Shown piece after piece: positions 1 through 10,349 of a stretch of 64,000 nucleotides of DNA. Position 1 is the stretch's first letter. Every line of letters starts with the position of its first letter. The notes beneath the pieces were generated by a model. It did not search any database. It was not told where the DNA came from and saw only the letters and a program-made list of their open reading frames with translations. A program made the position numbers and the translations under genes. This stretch comes from Clytia hemisphaerica (Eukaryota; Cnidaria; Hydrozoa; Leptothecata; Clytiidae): NCBI GenBank assembly GCA_902728285.1, contig CACVBU010001154.1, positions 806,001-870,000 on the forward strand, in the 5' to 3' direction.

Positions 1-243
1 GGGAACTAATTTTTGCGGGAACTAAATTTTGCGGTTTTTGCGGATTTAGGCCCAAACCGTAAAACTAAGTTCCCGCAAAATTTTTCAAATGCAAAAAAAA
101 CAAAGGTCGAATAATTCACAGTACGGCTCTAATTTTCTTTCAAGTGAGAAATCCGCAAAATTAAGTTCCCGCAAATATTAAATATTAAATCTTGAATTGC
201 GCACCGCAAAAATTAGTTTCCGCAAAAAATAGTTCCCTTAAGG
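1..243. mobile_element. MITE with CCTTA ends, missing its first bases
   Basis: The right end reads TAGTTCCCTTAAGG followed by TA at 244-245. Its reverse complement begins CCTTAAGGGAACT, and the window opens with GGGAACT, so about six bases of the left end lie outside. Both ends carry the word GGGAACTAATTTTTGCGG in inverted orientation, and further GCGGGAACTAA-type words occur inside. There is no open reading frame. It resembles the elements at 19568, 34888 and 41563 in end sequence (CCTTA..TAAGG) and TA target. Confidence 0.75.
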
Positions 244-255
244 TATGTTACCTCT

Positions 256-436
256 GTGCCTGAAAAGGTATTCGTGGATAAAGGTTTTCCAGGTGCAGAA
301 AGCTTTAGTATGACTTTGAATAACACTGACAAATTTATCACATATTTTGAATTTTCCTTATTAGTGACCAAAGCCCTTGAAGACGCTGGAATATCTTACA
401 CAGAAATTCAACAAGCTACTGTCGGCTATTGTTACG
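256..436 (+). CDS. SCP2/SCPx-type thiolase, N-terminal exon
   Basis: The frame reads KVFV.., then KALEDAGISYTEIQQATVGYCYG, closely matching the N-terminal thiolase-fold segment of sterol carrier protein 2/SCPx (family pattern KALxDAGIxYxxVxQAxVGYxYGDSTCGQR). These enzymes are peroxisomal 3-ketoacyl-CoA thiolases acting on branched-chain acyl-CoAs and bile-acid intermediates. A GTATGT donor follows TAC-G at 437, a phase 1 border, and the next exon begins with the matching two bases. The 5' border is uncertain. The frame is open back to the MITE at 244, but the usual GVGMTKF segment after KVFV is not visible, so this exon may start internally or be damaged. Without the rest of the gene, activity cannot be judged. 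Confidence 0.68.
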
Positions 437-1081
437 GTATGTACTGTATTTATATCAATTTACCAAACAATAGCGAGTTTATGTATGTGTGTTTTTCTAT
501 GACCGAGACAGATGATAAGTGTAGATCAACTGAGGACGATAGTAAAAAATACTCTGGTTGAAATATCCTACAAATTGAAGTAATTGAGGAGGGAATAGTG
601 TTCTACTGAACAATGAATTCAAGTGTTTTTGATATACAGGTTTCTGGTCTACAGTTTCGATATCCATATTGGAAGTTCATTACGGTTTGAATCAAGAGAT
701 TTACGTTTTGAGAGATTCTTCTCCCTAGACAAACATCCTATCATCCATTGCATTGCAACACTCTCTTTGACCCTAGTAAGCTTGAACATAACTTCTCGTG
801 GTATTAAAGATAGATAGAGTCGATATTTTACGTGGATAGCCCAGTAATCTAGGACTTTTAGGCAGTCTTTCGATTGTTTTCACGGGGTCCACGGCCAGCC
901 GGCTCGGCTATCTATGAACTGAACAGAACATTGAAAGGAGCGGGGATTCGAACTGCGAATCCCTGGTTTGAGACGCTGACGTCGTTGACCACTTGGCCAT
1001 CGCTTCTTGAATTATATGTGCACTTGAGGCACAATCAACATATATTTGTTACATAAAAAATAATATCTTTAATACTTTTAG
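437..1081 (+). other. Intron between the two SCP2-like exons
   Basis: It begins GTATGT and ends TTTTAG. Positions 637-750 carry a segment also present twice near 55.2 kb (see that entry). Positions 937-1006 carry a tRNA-like sequence on the minus strand. Nothing else was recognised. Confidence 0.55.
937..1006 (-). pseudogene. tRNA-Leu/Ser-like sequence (tRNA pseudogene or SINE head)
   Basis: On the minus strand GATGGCCAAGTGGTCAA resembles the A box and D arm of type II tRNAs, and GTTCGAATCC is a good B box. Acceptor and T stems contain mismatches and the anticodon stem does not pair well, so I treat this as a relic and not a working tRNA gene. It lies inside the SCP2 intron. Confidence 0.4.
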
Positions 1082-1146
1082 GAGAGTCAGCATGCGGACA
1101 AAGAGCTTTGTATCAATTTGGTTTGACAGGAATACCTATCTACAAC
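1082..1146 (+). CDS. SCP2/SCPx-type thiolase, second exon
   Basis: Preceded by TTTTAG and followed by GTAAGT. The last base of exon one plus the first two bases here restore a Gly codon, then the frame reads ESACGQRALYQFGLTGIPIYN, matching the family stretch GDSTCGQRAxYxxGLTGIPIxN that precedes the conserved NNNCSTGS with the active cysteine. The exon ends phase 0 just before that expected VNNNC segment. I did not find the next exon by eye downstream, where a SINE and a 1.27 kb element now lie. It may sit beyond a very long intron, or the gene may be a fragment. The reading-phase agreement and the exact motif make the family call fairly strong. Confidence 0.7.
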
Positions 1147-1162
1147 GTAAGTACTAAATTAA

Positions 1163-1420
1163 GACGCTGTGGTATAGTGGTCATTGACCTTGGTTGTTGC
1201 ACAGGCGACTGAGGTTCGATTCTCACTCGCAGCGGTTCAAGCGGTTCACTTGGCAAGTGAATGAACCTTCGCCCAGGTCAACCCATGCCATGTGAGGAGA
1301 ATTGGGTAGTCAGTCCAAGGTGCTGACGGGGCGCTCATTGAAAGCGTCTATAGTTGCGAAAATAGGTCTCAAAGCCTCCTGCAACTCAAACAACCAAATA
1401 AAAATAGAAATAGAAATAGT
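1163..1420 (+). mobile_element. tRNA-derived SINE
   Basis: The head GACGCTGTGGTATAGTGG carries an A box and GGTTCGATTCTC about 30 bases later is a B box, the split RNA polymerase III promoter typical of tRNA-derived SINEs. A GC-richer body of about 150 bases follows, ending in an A-rich tail with three AAATAG-type units near 1395-1420. It sits just behind the second SCP2-like exon. No target-site duplication was found by eye, and the 3' limit is approximate. Confidence 0.6.
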
Positions 1421-2708
1421 GATTATGACCCGTGGAAAAAGACAAATCCTTTGACTTGGTGTGCAACATTTTGTTTCAATCCCTAGCCGGACCATACCAA
1501 CGATCAAAAAAATGATAATTGATACTTGATGCAGCTCTCCCTACCTTTGAATATACGGCTACACAACAAATTGAAAATTGAAATCGAGATTAGATGTTTG
1601 ATACTCAAAGTTTCACGCAACTTTTCGTTACGATCTTCAGTCAAAAAATTCTGTACTAAAAATTCGTTTTAAGTTTTTACAAAGATATACTGTGCATGCA
1701 TTATAAAGTCTTCGTCAAAATAATTGACGTCATTTCAGTCTTTTGTGGAGTTTGAGGGTGAACTTTTATTCACATGCTGACATTTCGAATCAGTTCATTC
1801 CTTGAATTTAACAGTTTCTCGGGTTGGTCGAATGTAGCCTGGAGATCCGTGCTATGATTTCTTATTCTATATACTGATGGCAAAATATATAGCATGGTAT
1901 GGGCTGAGAGTTTGAATCTCCCAGATCCTAATAACGGTTGAAAAAATAGCCAATCAAATTTTGTTATTCTTAGAGAAAGTGCAACTTCCGAAATTTGGTT
2001 TTTGTTTTAGTAAGTGAGGACAGCGCTAAATTCGAATTTCCCACTGTAAATTTTTTGAGGCAGCTTTGTGCTTCACAGGTCATACCCGTCCTATATACAT
2101 CAGATTATAAAAATACAGGACAATTCTCCTGTCTAGGTCGAATGTTGCAATTTCTAATTTTTCACTAAGGCAGAGTGAACATTTCTGCGGAGCACGAATG
2201 AACGGTGGACTGTCTTCAAAGTGATCTTCGGTGAACGATTCTTTCGTTTCAACCTGTTGAATATACAGCTAAAGAAAAAGAGAATCCTCGGGTCTCCCTT
2301 GACTACGATCGCAAACTTCTCACCACTCTCATACTCAGGCCCCATCTTTAACACGAAGGTTTCCAGCTCTCGAGCTACGGCTGGAAAGAGCATTAGATTT
2401 AACCGGACTGCTTTTAGGATAAGAAATTCTCCTCAAGACCATATTTGACCAAAAATTTAAATAGATATAAGAAATAAATCAGTTACTGAAAGCAAGAAAA
2501 GCGCGGAAAACAATAAAATACGAATACATTGTGACGAGACTTTTCTGAACTAATACAGGATCTCAATTGTCATTACAATTTGAAATCTTGGTTAAAAAAT
2601 AATAGTATCAAGGTACTACTCGCTAAAATGCTTGCTTGGGTATAACAAAATACCTGTCTCAATATAATCTCCTATAAGGCTATAACGTTTGATAGAATTC
2701 GAATTAGA
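1421..2708. other. Non-coding stretch
   Basis: No convincing gene. Short open frames have no recognisable motif. The sequence at about 1476-1500 (CAATCCCTAGCCGG) looks like an inverted B-box remnant and may belong to another tRNA-like relic. Confidence 0.4.
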
Positions 2709-2710
2709 TA

Positions 2711-3975
2711 CAGTATGTGACCCCCAAAACGGCGATCAAATTTAAAATTTCTCTCAAATCTAGAGGAAAGACGTTTTACAAAAAATTTTGCTGCATGAAA
2801 GACTTTAACATTTCTACTTTATTTCCCAGAAGTTTTTTTTCAAAATTTTAAATTTCAACAATATTTTTCAATCGCTTAAACATAGGTAGCTTTTTTCTAA
2901 TGGCCCCCAAAACGGAGGTTTGCAATATTAGCGATTTCTCGAGATATGTTTAAGATATGAAAACAAAATTTTGACCATAGTTTTGAAATGTGATTTAGAG
3001 GGTTTTGGGCACAAATTTGTTTGATAAATCTTTTACAGTATACCCCTGGTTGTCAAAACGGAGGTTTGGGGCCCCCAAAACGTAGGCGTGGTTAAAATCA
3101 AATTATTAAGCCCAGTGGTAATAAGGGGAGAAACTATGAACATATTTGTGTTTTCCCTTAAATTTACGACCCGATGGATGTAAAGTTTATGATTTTTATA
3201 AAATATTTCAAGAAATTCGATGATGCAAAGTCCAAACTGAAAATTTAGAAATTTTCAAAATTACAATTTTGATTTAACAGCGTCTTAATCAAGTTTCTGA
3301 AAACCAATCTCTTTTGAAAATAGTTCTATTCATGTATGGAATAAGCTGTGGAAATTTTAGAAAAACAGCTTAACTGAAACTGAAAATATTAAGCTTTAAA
3401 GGTATTTTTCTCCTACATTTTGCAAAAAATGACACAATTTGATGTTTTTGCTGATTCAGCGAAAATTTTTATATGTAATATTAATTTTTTGTTATAAACT
3501 ATTATTTCAAGCTGATAGAAATGGAATTTCAATATTTTTTGCTGTTTCTCATATTTAGAATTTTAGGTTTTATCAATGCTGGTTCTAGGAACCCAAAATA
3601 CTGGTTGACATTTAAGGTGCTATATCTTTTACTCATCCTCTAAAGTCACAGATGTATCTGCATTTTCCGGACAGCATTCGGTGTAGAAAGTTTCCTATAC
3701 CCCATTTTCATAACTTATTTTCACTATCCAAGGAGCTAGAGTGAGTTATATGCAATTTTTATCTAATTTTGGTGTTGAAATATGTCCTTCAGACGCAAAT
3801 ATGTTATTTTGAAGCTGTCGCAAACCATCAAAAACATGGTCTTTTTTAAGTATGACCATCATTCTTTAAAAATAAAAATAAATTGTTTAATTCTGATAAA
3901 TCTACAGGTCAAAATCCTTATTTTAATGATGCCCTCTGTTTTGGGGGCCATCTCCGTTTTGGGGGCTATATACTG
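2711..3975. mobile_element. 1.27 kb CAGT-ended, TA-flanked element, copy 1
   Basis: The left end is CAGTATGTGACCCCCAAAAC and the right end is GTTTTGGGGGCTATATACTG, an inverted pair, with TA on both sides (2709-2710 and 3976-3977). CAGT termini with a TA target suggest a Tc1/mariner/pogo-type non-autonomous element. There is no transposase frame. The word CCCCCAAAACGG recurs inside, at about 2905 and 3055-3090. An inverted second copy is at 48156-49709. The TA at 3342-3343 is the unoccupied site matching the MITE insertion in copy 2. Confidence 0.8.
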
Positions 3976-3977
3976 TA

Positions 3978-5019
3978 GTGGTTTCGTGCTCGTTAGAAAG
4001 ATATTTCTGAGTGAAATAATATATTATCAATAAAAAATAAATTCAAAAAAACGGAAAAATGAAGAAGAAGTTAAAATCAACTTTTTGTAGAATCGTGCTA
4101 TGATCCTCATTTAAAAAAAAAAAAGTCAAAATACAGCTTAAAAATTTTCCTTGGCTCTTTTTTGTTGTTTTTCTTGGTATTCTTAGTCAATCAGTAATAT
4201 ACTTTGGAATGCATCTTTCGATTGAATATTTTTTTTGAAAAGTTTTTTCCTAGGTTTAAAGAATCACTCGTTTGAAAATGATAATCACAACAAGTAGAAT
4301 TTTTTCATCTTTATTTTCAGATCTTTTTTTAATTTTCTTTTTTTGATAATATTTCACGTCTGTTTAACCTTTTTTCAACAATCACAGAACCGCTATCTAA
4401 TTCGAATTCTATCAAAAGTTGGAACTTTTATTGTCTCCGTTGAGACAGACTTTAATAAAAGTCGTGAAAGATTGGGTGAAAAATTCAACCAAAGGATATC
4501 GAATATTTGGATTGTCTTAAACATCATGTTTCCTTCTTTTAATAATGCCTTATAAACGTTGCCCCATTATACTCGAAATTTCCTAAACTCAAACAAATTT
4601 GTGTACCATGTTTCTGTTCAAATATCGAGACTTGGACTACGGACTACGATTGGAGAGGGATTGCATTGATGTAGTGGTTTCTGTAATTTGCTTTAGACTT
4701 AAAAGGACTGGGTAATAAATCAGAAAATTACTATTTCTAAAGTAGGTATATTCTCCAACCAAGCGCTTAAGTCCGATATACATGTTCATTTTAGACCAAA
4801 CTCAACTTATCAGATGGCCCCAATATATAAAAACATTTTTTTCTTTAGAAATGTAATTCCCTTGAGGACAGACCGAGTCCGAAACATGTCAGGAAAAATA
4901 CAATACATCTTTTTACGGTTAGCTGCTTCGTATAAAGAGTCACCAAAATTTCGATTAAACAAACCATCTCATTGGCTAAAAGCAAAAACATAAACAAAAA
5001 AATGTCAAGAGTAAGAGCA
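3978..5019. other. Non-coding stretch
   Basis: AT-rich with poly-A/T runs. No motif-bearing reading frame was recognised. The 70-codon open frame at 4343-4555 has no supporting features. Confidence 0.4.
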
Positions 5020-5144
5020 CAGGAATTATATGATGAATCCTTTGTTTTTACGAAAGTTGGTTGACGACCTAATGAATATTGCTTTATGTGGTAAAAATTA
5101 TTGTGTGTAAAACTTTCTGTCTCTGATTCCGAGTGTGATTATTT

Positions 5145-5452
5145 ACGTGGGTCCCGTGCCCTCGTGGGTCCCGTGGGTCCCGTGCCCTCGTGGGTTCGTG
5201 CCCCCGTGGGTCCAAAAAAAAAAACCCGTGGGTCCAAAAAAAAAACCCGTGGGGTCCGAAAAAAAAAACCCGTGGGTCCGAAAAAAAAACCCGTGGGTCC
5301 AAAAAAAAAAACCCGTGGGTATTTCGTGGGTCCAGAAAAATATTACGTGGGTCCAAAAAAAATTTACGTGGGTATCTCGTGGGTCCAAAAAAAATTACGT
5401 GGGTATCTCGTGGGTCCAAAAAAAAATTACGTGGGTATCTCGTGGGTCCAAA
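5145..5452 (+). repeat. Tandem CGTGGGTCC-A(n) units, left arm
   Basis: Units of about 17-20 bases, each CCCGTGGGTCC followed by eight to eleven A, preceded by A-less units (GTCCCGTGCCCTCGTGG). The inner units change to ACGTGGGTATCTCGTGGGTCC. Confidence 0.85.
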
Positions 5453-5745
5453 TTTTCTTTCCGCCAAAATTTCTTCCTTTAAGGTACTTTATTTTGTTTT
5501 TGATATTTTACCAACTAATATTACTTATACCTCAATGTTCTTGTAGTTGTATATTTCTTTTTAAGTTCGTTTATTTTGTATTTGAACGAAAAGCTAAAAG
5601 AAATATTTTCTTTATCATCATCCAGACTTAAAACTCTTTCGATATCGCCCAGCCAAAAAATCGTTCCTTTTAGAACGACGTCTTCTTCACCTTATAGCCT
5701 CTGAAAGAAACATCCACTCGCTTTGAAACTGAATTTTCTTCAAAG

Positions 5746-6024
5746 AGAGGCCTCCCCAGCGATTTGCGTGATGGCGTGACCGGGGGTTTTTTTCTAGCGT
5801 GATGGCGCGATTCCGAATTTTTTTTGGCTTGATTGCGTGATTGGAAGTTAGAACGTGATCACGATTTTGACAAAATTTTGGAGCCTGATGCGTGATTAAA
5901 CGAAATTTTGCTCTGTATGTATTGCCGATAATTGCGTGATGAACTTCGATTTAGTCATTTTTCGTGATGAGTGATTGAACTTGAAATTTAGCGTGATCGC
6001 CTGATTTGGGTCTGATTAGGGGTC
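5746..6024. mobile_element. GCGTGAT-rich element nested in the foldback element
   Basis: Flanked by the direct repeat TCTTCAAAG (5737-5745 and 6025-6033), read as an 8-9 bp TSD. With an 8 bp reading the ends are AGAGGCC and GGGGTCT, weak inverted repeats. The interior carries about ten GCGTGAT/CGTGATT words in loose array. Related sequence at 20938-21076 shares GCGATTTGCGTGATG near its left end. Confidence 0.6.
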
Positions 6025-6344
6025 TCTTCAAAGTTAATGAAGTTTACTTTCGATTAAAGCAAAAATGAAGCAAGTCTTTTCAACAGTGAGAAATCGCCCT
6101 GCAACAAACTTTCTCATTTGTCAATTGCTAGAATCCGGAAACTTTCTCTTTCTGGCGGTATTGAAAGAGTTGATATTCGACTTTTTTGTCCTACCTTGAA
6201 CTCGAGAAAAAGACTTTCGAACACTCAGTCTCCCGCAGACAATATCTAAAACCGACCCCCGCAGTTTTAAACACACAAGCAAACAATAGAATGTTTCGAG
6301 ACATTTATTTTTCAGGAACCAAACCAACCAATGAAATTCACGAA

Positions 6345-6732
6345 GTTGGATTTTTTTTTCGGGGTTTTTTTTTGGACCCACGGGATTTTTTTTGGACCCA
6401 CGGGTTTTTTTTTTGGACCCACGGGTTTTTTTTTGGACCCACGGGTTTTTTTTTGGACCCACGGGTTTTTTTTTCGGACCCACGGGTTTTTTATTTGGAC
6501 CCACGGGTTTTTTTTTCGGACCTACGGGTTTTATTTTTGGACCCACGGGTTTTTTTTTTGGACCCACGGGTTTTTTTTTCGGACCCACGGGTTTTTTATT
6601 TGGACCCACGGGTTTTTTTTTCGGACCCACGGGTTTTTTTTTGGACCCACGGGTTTTTTTTTTGGACCCACGGGGGCACGAACCCACGAGGGCACGGGAC
6701 CCACGGGACCCACGGGGGCATGGGACCCACGT
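6345..6732 (-). repeat. Tandem CGTGGGTCC-A(n) units, right arm (inverted)
   Basis: About seventeen units of GGACCCACGGGTTTTTTTT, the reverse complement of the left-arm unit, ending in the same A-less units next to the terminus. The right arm is longer than the left and lacks the TATCTCG variant. Confidence 0.85.
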
Positions 6733-7712
6733 AAATAATCACACTCTCTGATTCCAAGTCAAATTTTAGCTATTTTTCAGCATGATTTGGAAAGGAGATA
6801 TATTATGAATCCTTGTTTGGTTGACGACCTAATGAATATTGCTTTATGTAGAAAAATTATTGTGTGTAAAACTTTCTGTCTCTGATTCCAAGTCAAATTT
6901 TAGCTATTTTTCAGCATGGTTTGGAAAGGAGATATATTATGAATCCTTGTTTTTACGAAAGTTGGTTGACGACCTAATGAATATTGCTTTATGTGGTAAA
7001 AATTATTGTGTGTAAAACTTTCTGTCTCTGATTCCAAGTCAAATTTTAGCTATTTTTCAGCATGGTTTGGAAAGGAGATATTATTATGATGCTTTGTTTT
7101 TACGAAAGTTGGATGACGACCTAATGAATATTGCTTTATGTGGTAAAAATTATTGTGTGTAAAACTTTCTGTCTCTGATTCCAAGTCAAATTTTAGCTAT
7201 TTTTCGGCATGGTTTGGAAAGGAGATATATTATGATGCCTTGCTTTTACGAAAGTTGGTTGACGACCTAATGAATATTGCTTTATGTGGTCAAAATTATT
7301 GTGTGTAAAACTTTATGTTTCTGATTCCAAGTCAAATTTTAGCTATTTTTCAGCATGGTTTGGAAAGGAGATATATTATGATGCCTTGCTTTTACGAAAG
7401 TTGGTGACGACCTAATACCTAATGAATATTTTATGTAGTAAAAATTTTGTGGTAATGTAAACTTTCTGTCTTGATTCCAAGTCAAATTTTAGCTATTTTT
7501 CATAATTGTTTGGAAAGGAGATATATTATGATGCTTTGTTTTTACGAAAGTTGGATGACGACCTAATGAATATTGCTTTATGTGGTAAAAATTATTGTGT
7601 GCAAAACTTTCTGTCTCCGATTCCAAGTCAAATTTTAGCTATTTTTCATAATTGTTTGGAAAGGAGATATAATTATGATGCCTTGTTTTTACGAAAGTTG
7701 GTTGACGACCTA

Positions 7713-8087
7713 CATGTTTTTTTTTATAAGCATAACGCTTGTAAGCATATGAAGGCTCAGATTTGCAGAATTCCTAAGCATAGCATGAGCATATATGTCA
7801 GCCTAAAATATTTTTCAAGTGGTCATTTTTATCTGTTTTGGTCGGTTTGGTAGAGGTCAAGTAAAAAATAAGACATTCCGCGGCTAGCTATTTTCCACTG
7901 CTCCCAAAATCTGAACAAATTTTTTACAAAATTTCTGAAATTTCATTAAAAAACTTGGCTCGGGGTGAATCATAAGCATAATTCTTAAGCATATAATAAG
8001 CATAAACTATGCCTGGATGCTTTGAGAACTTAAGCATACGCGAGCCTGACCAAGGGGCATACACTTGCTTATAAAAAAAAAAACATG
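7713..8087. mobile_element. CATG(T)n MITE with TA TSD inside the satellite
   Basis: The ends CATGTTTTTTTTTATAAGCA and TGCTTATAAAAAAAAAAACATG are inverted repeats, flanked by TA at 7711-7712 and 8088-8089. Neighbouring satellite monomers show the empty site GACCTAATGAA, proving the TA duplication. TAAGCATA words recur inside. No reading frame. Confidence 0.85.
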
Positions 8088-8690
8088 TAATGAATATTGC
8101 TTTATGTGGTAAAAATTATTGTGTGTAAAACTTTCTGTCTCTGATTCTAAGTCAAATTTTAGCTATTTTTCAGCATGGTTTGGGAAGGAGATATATTATG
8201 ATGCCTTGTTTTTACGAAAGTTGGTTGACGACCTAATGATATTGCTTTTGTGGGTAAAAATATTGTGTGTAAAACTTTCTGTCCTCTGATTCAAGTCAAA
8301 TTTTAGCTATTTTTCAGCATGGTTTGGGAAGGAGATATATTATGATGCCTTGTTTTTACGAAAGTTGGTTGACGACCTAATGAATATTGCTTTATGTGGT
8401 AAAAATTATTGTGTGTAAAACTTTCTGTCTCTGCAATTCCAAGTCAAATTTTGGCTATTTTTCAGCATTGTTTGGAAAGGAGATATAATTTTATGATGCC
8501 TTGTTTTTACGAAAGCTGGTTGACGACCTAATGAATATTATTTATGTGGTAAAAATTATTGTGTGTAAAAATTTCTGTATTGATTCCAAGTCAAATTTTG
8601 CCATTTTGCTATTTTTCAGCATTGTTTGGAAAGGAGATATATTATTATCCCTTGTTTTTACAAATGTTGGTCGGTCTTGGTTACCCCTCA

Positions 8691-9537
8691 AAGTCAAAAA
8701 ATGTTATACGTTTGCAGCAGCAAGCTATTCAAGAGACCACAACTAATAAAATGTCGCCTAACAGTCCAAAGTGCCTCATAAACGGGAGAGATGGGGTCCT
8801 TATTGCCAGGGGGTTATAAATTATGTTTATGTAGTCAAAATCAGGCAGAGCAAAATAAGGTACTTTCTTTTTTGAAAGCTGAAGATATTTTATAAATTAA
8901 AAATCTCATGAGACGCCCCAAGTGTTTGGCGCTTTGGTTTTTTTTTCGAGGCGTTACAGTATGGCGTGAATTTTCGAAAAATTTGGAGTGATGAAAATTA
9001 AATGCCTGTTTGATCATGAAATCAAGATTTTTAAGGCGTGATGGTGTAAATTTTACATTGTAAAACTTCAGATTTTTCATTAAGGTGAGGGTGGACAAAC
9101 CAAAATCAGTCATTTACCCCTGGGAATTTTACAATGACTCTTTACCCCCTTGGAAAAATGAAAAAACACCCCCTGGAAATGTTCGTCCAACCCCCCTGCA
9201 TGGATATATAAATGGAATGGCCTATTATTAGTGGCAAAACATTTGCGTTCCCCAACTTTTTACTATGCAAGGACCCCCGGAAAAAAATAATGAAACGAAG
9301 AAAAAACTCTTTCATTGAAATTCTTTAATTATCTACAATAGATTTCCAAAAGATATTTAAGTTTTTATCATATTGCGTCATAAGTTATTATGTTTTCTTT
9401 CTCGTAAACCCCTGTTTCAATACAAAATAGGTTGGCAGACCAAATTTTTTGCCACCAATAATGGCGGCAAAGTTGTTACGTCACATCTATTGTTTTTTAG
9501 GCGTATGAATATGAGTATGAACGTCATGAATTTACTA
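8691..9537. other. Non-coding stretch
   Basis: No gene recognised. Positions 8930-9060 carry scattered GCGTGA words like those at 5746-6024 and may be a decayed relative. A C-rich stretch lies at 9110-9210. Confidence 0.35.
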
Positions 9538-9776
9538 CATGCTTTTTTATAAGAACATCCAAAGTTTTTGAAGCCTTCAGAAATGCTCTTAACATTTTGA
9601 GTTTTAAAACGAAAAGTGTTCTTAAAATGTTCTCGATTTTACCATTTTGTTAGCAAATTGCTAAGTGATTGGATAATTTAGAGTCCACAAAGCCTTAAAA
9701 TGTTACTCATTTATTCTTAACATTTAGGCCACTGAAGTCTCTTAATCTTATAAAGTTTGTTCTTTTAAAAAACGTG
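9538..9776. mobile_element. Probable CATG/CACG(T)n MITE
   Basis: The left end CATGCTTTTTTATAAGAAC and right end GTTCTTTTAAAAAACGTG are imperfect inverted repeats of the family seen at 10012, 20211 and 48798. TA precedes the left end, but the right flank is TT, so the right border is eroded or misjudged. GTTCTTAAAATGTT words recur inside. Confidence 0.5.
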
Positions 9777-10011
9777 TTTTCAAAAACATGACAAATGACT
9801 AAGAAGAAAATGCCATCTGGATAAATCACCTGATTTTTGTTTTGAAAAGTCGTTATGGATTTTTATCTTTTATTTCTTTTATATTTACATTTTGGTTGAT
9901 AACAGACTGAACAGACTGAACAAGGTTTTCAAAAATAGACAATATACGCGACTCTTGAAATCTCTTTGACGGTCATATTGATGCTTTTATGCCTTTCATT
10001 GTTTTTGATTA

Positions 10012-10346
10012 CACGCTTTTTTATAAGAATGGTGTTTTTTCATTTCATGATGGATATTCTTAACTTTTTTGGGAAAATCATCTTAAAATATTCTTACAGC
10101 ATTCTTAGGTTAGGATCCTAATTGAGACTTGATTAAACATTTAGTACATGCGTCTCAAGCATAAAATGGCATTTCTGTGAAAGAAGTGAGCCTTACTTGG
10201 GGGTAATTGACAATTTATAATTGAAAATGCTCTAAAATTGGCATTCTTAGCTTGTTTAGCTTGAGTAGCCAAATTCCATGATGGTGATATTCTTAGCATT
10301 ATTCTTAACTTTTAAATAAAGTGTATTCTTATAGAAGAAAATTGTG
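10012..10346. mobile_element. CACG(T)n MITE with TA TSD
   Basis: The left end is CACGCTTTTTTATAAGAAT and the right end ATTCTTATAGAAGAAAATTGTG, with TA at 10010-10011 and 10347-10348. Inner words ATTCTTA are shared with other family members. No reading frame. Confidence 0.6.
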
Positions 10347-10349
10347 TAT

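Larger units (their letters stand above)
5131..6746. mobile_element. MULE-like foldback element with tandem-repeat arms and 9 bp TSD
   Basis: The ends GAGTGTGATTATTTACGTGG and CCACGTAAATAATCACACTC are perfect inverted repeats, flanked by the 9 bp direct repeat TCTGATTCC (5122-5130 and 6747-6755). Removing the element and one repeat restores the satellite monomer, so the insertion is well proven. A 9 bp TSD with long inverted repeats is the Mutator-like signature. Each arm consists of short tandem units (5145-5452 and 6345-6732). The central 0.9 kb has no recognised gene and contains another insertion at 5746-6024. Open frames across the arms are low-complexity by-products of the repeats. Confidence 0.85.
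5020..8690 (+). repeat. About 146 bp satellite array derived from a gene 3' end
   Basis: Eleven or twelve head-to-tail monomers, with starts near 6780, 6915, 7060, 7207, 7355, 7503, 7651, 8174, 8321, 8467 and 8617, plus a partial one at 5020-5130. Each contains TGAATATTGCTTTATGTGG, then GTAAAACTTTCTGTCTCTGATTCC. The same order is seen at the 3' end of the gene at 10868-12052 (NxALCGEN codons, stop, then GTAAAACTTTCTGTCATTGA). So the monomer carries C-terminal codons, the stop region and 3' flank of that gene. The array is interrupted by the foldback element at 5131-6746 and by the MITE at 7713-8087. Confidence 0.85.

Noticed and set aside
937..1006. Functional tRNA gene
   Set aside because: Good A and B boxes but acceptor, anticodon and T stems mispair; same for 28173-28247 and 58059-58140.
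2154..2448. Overlapping opposite-strand frames of 75-79 residues
   Set aside because: No motif, no splice context, and frames on both strands at this length are expected by chance.
5084..5631. Overlapping long open frames on both strands across the GGGTCC-A(n) arrays (also 6121-6751)
   Set aside because: They follow a short tandem unit, exist in several frames at once, and lie in the arms of an inverted-repeat element.
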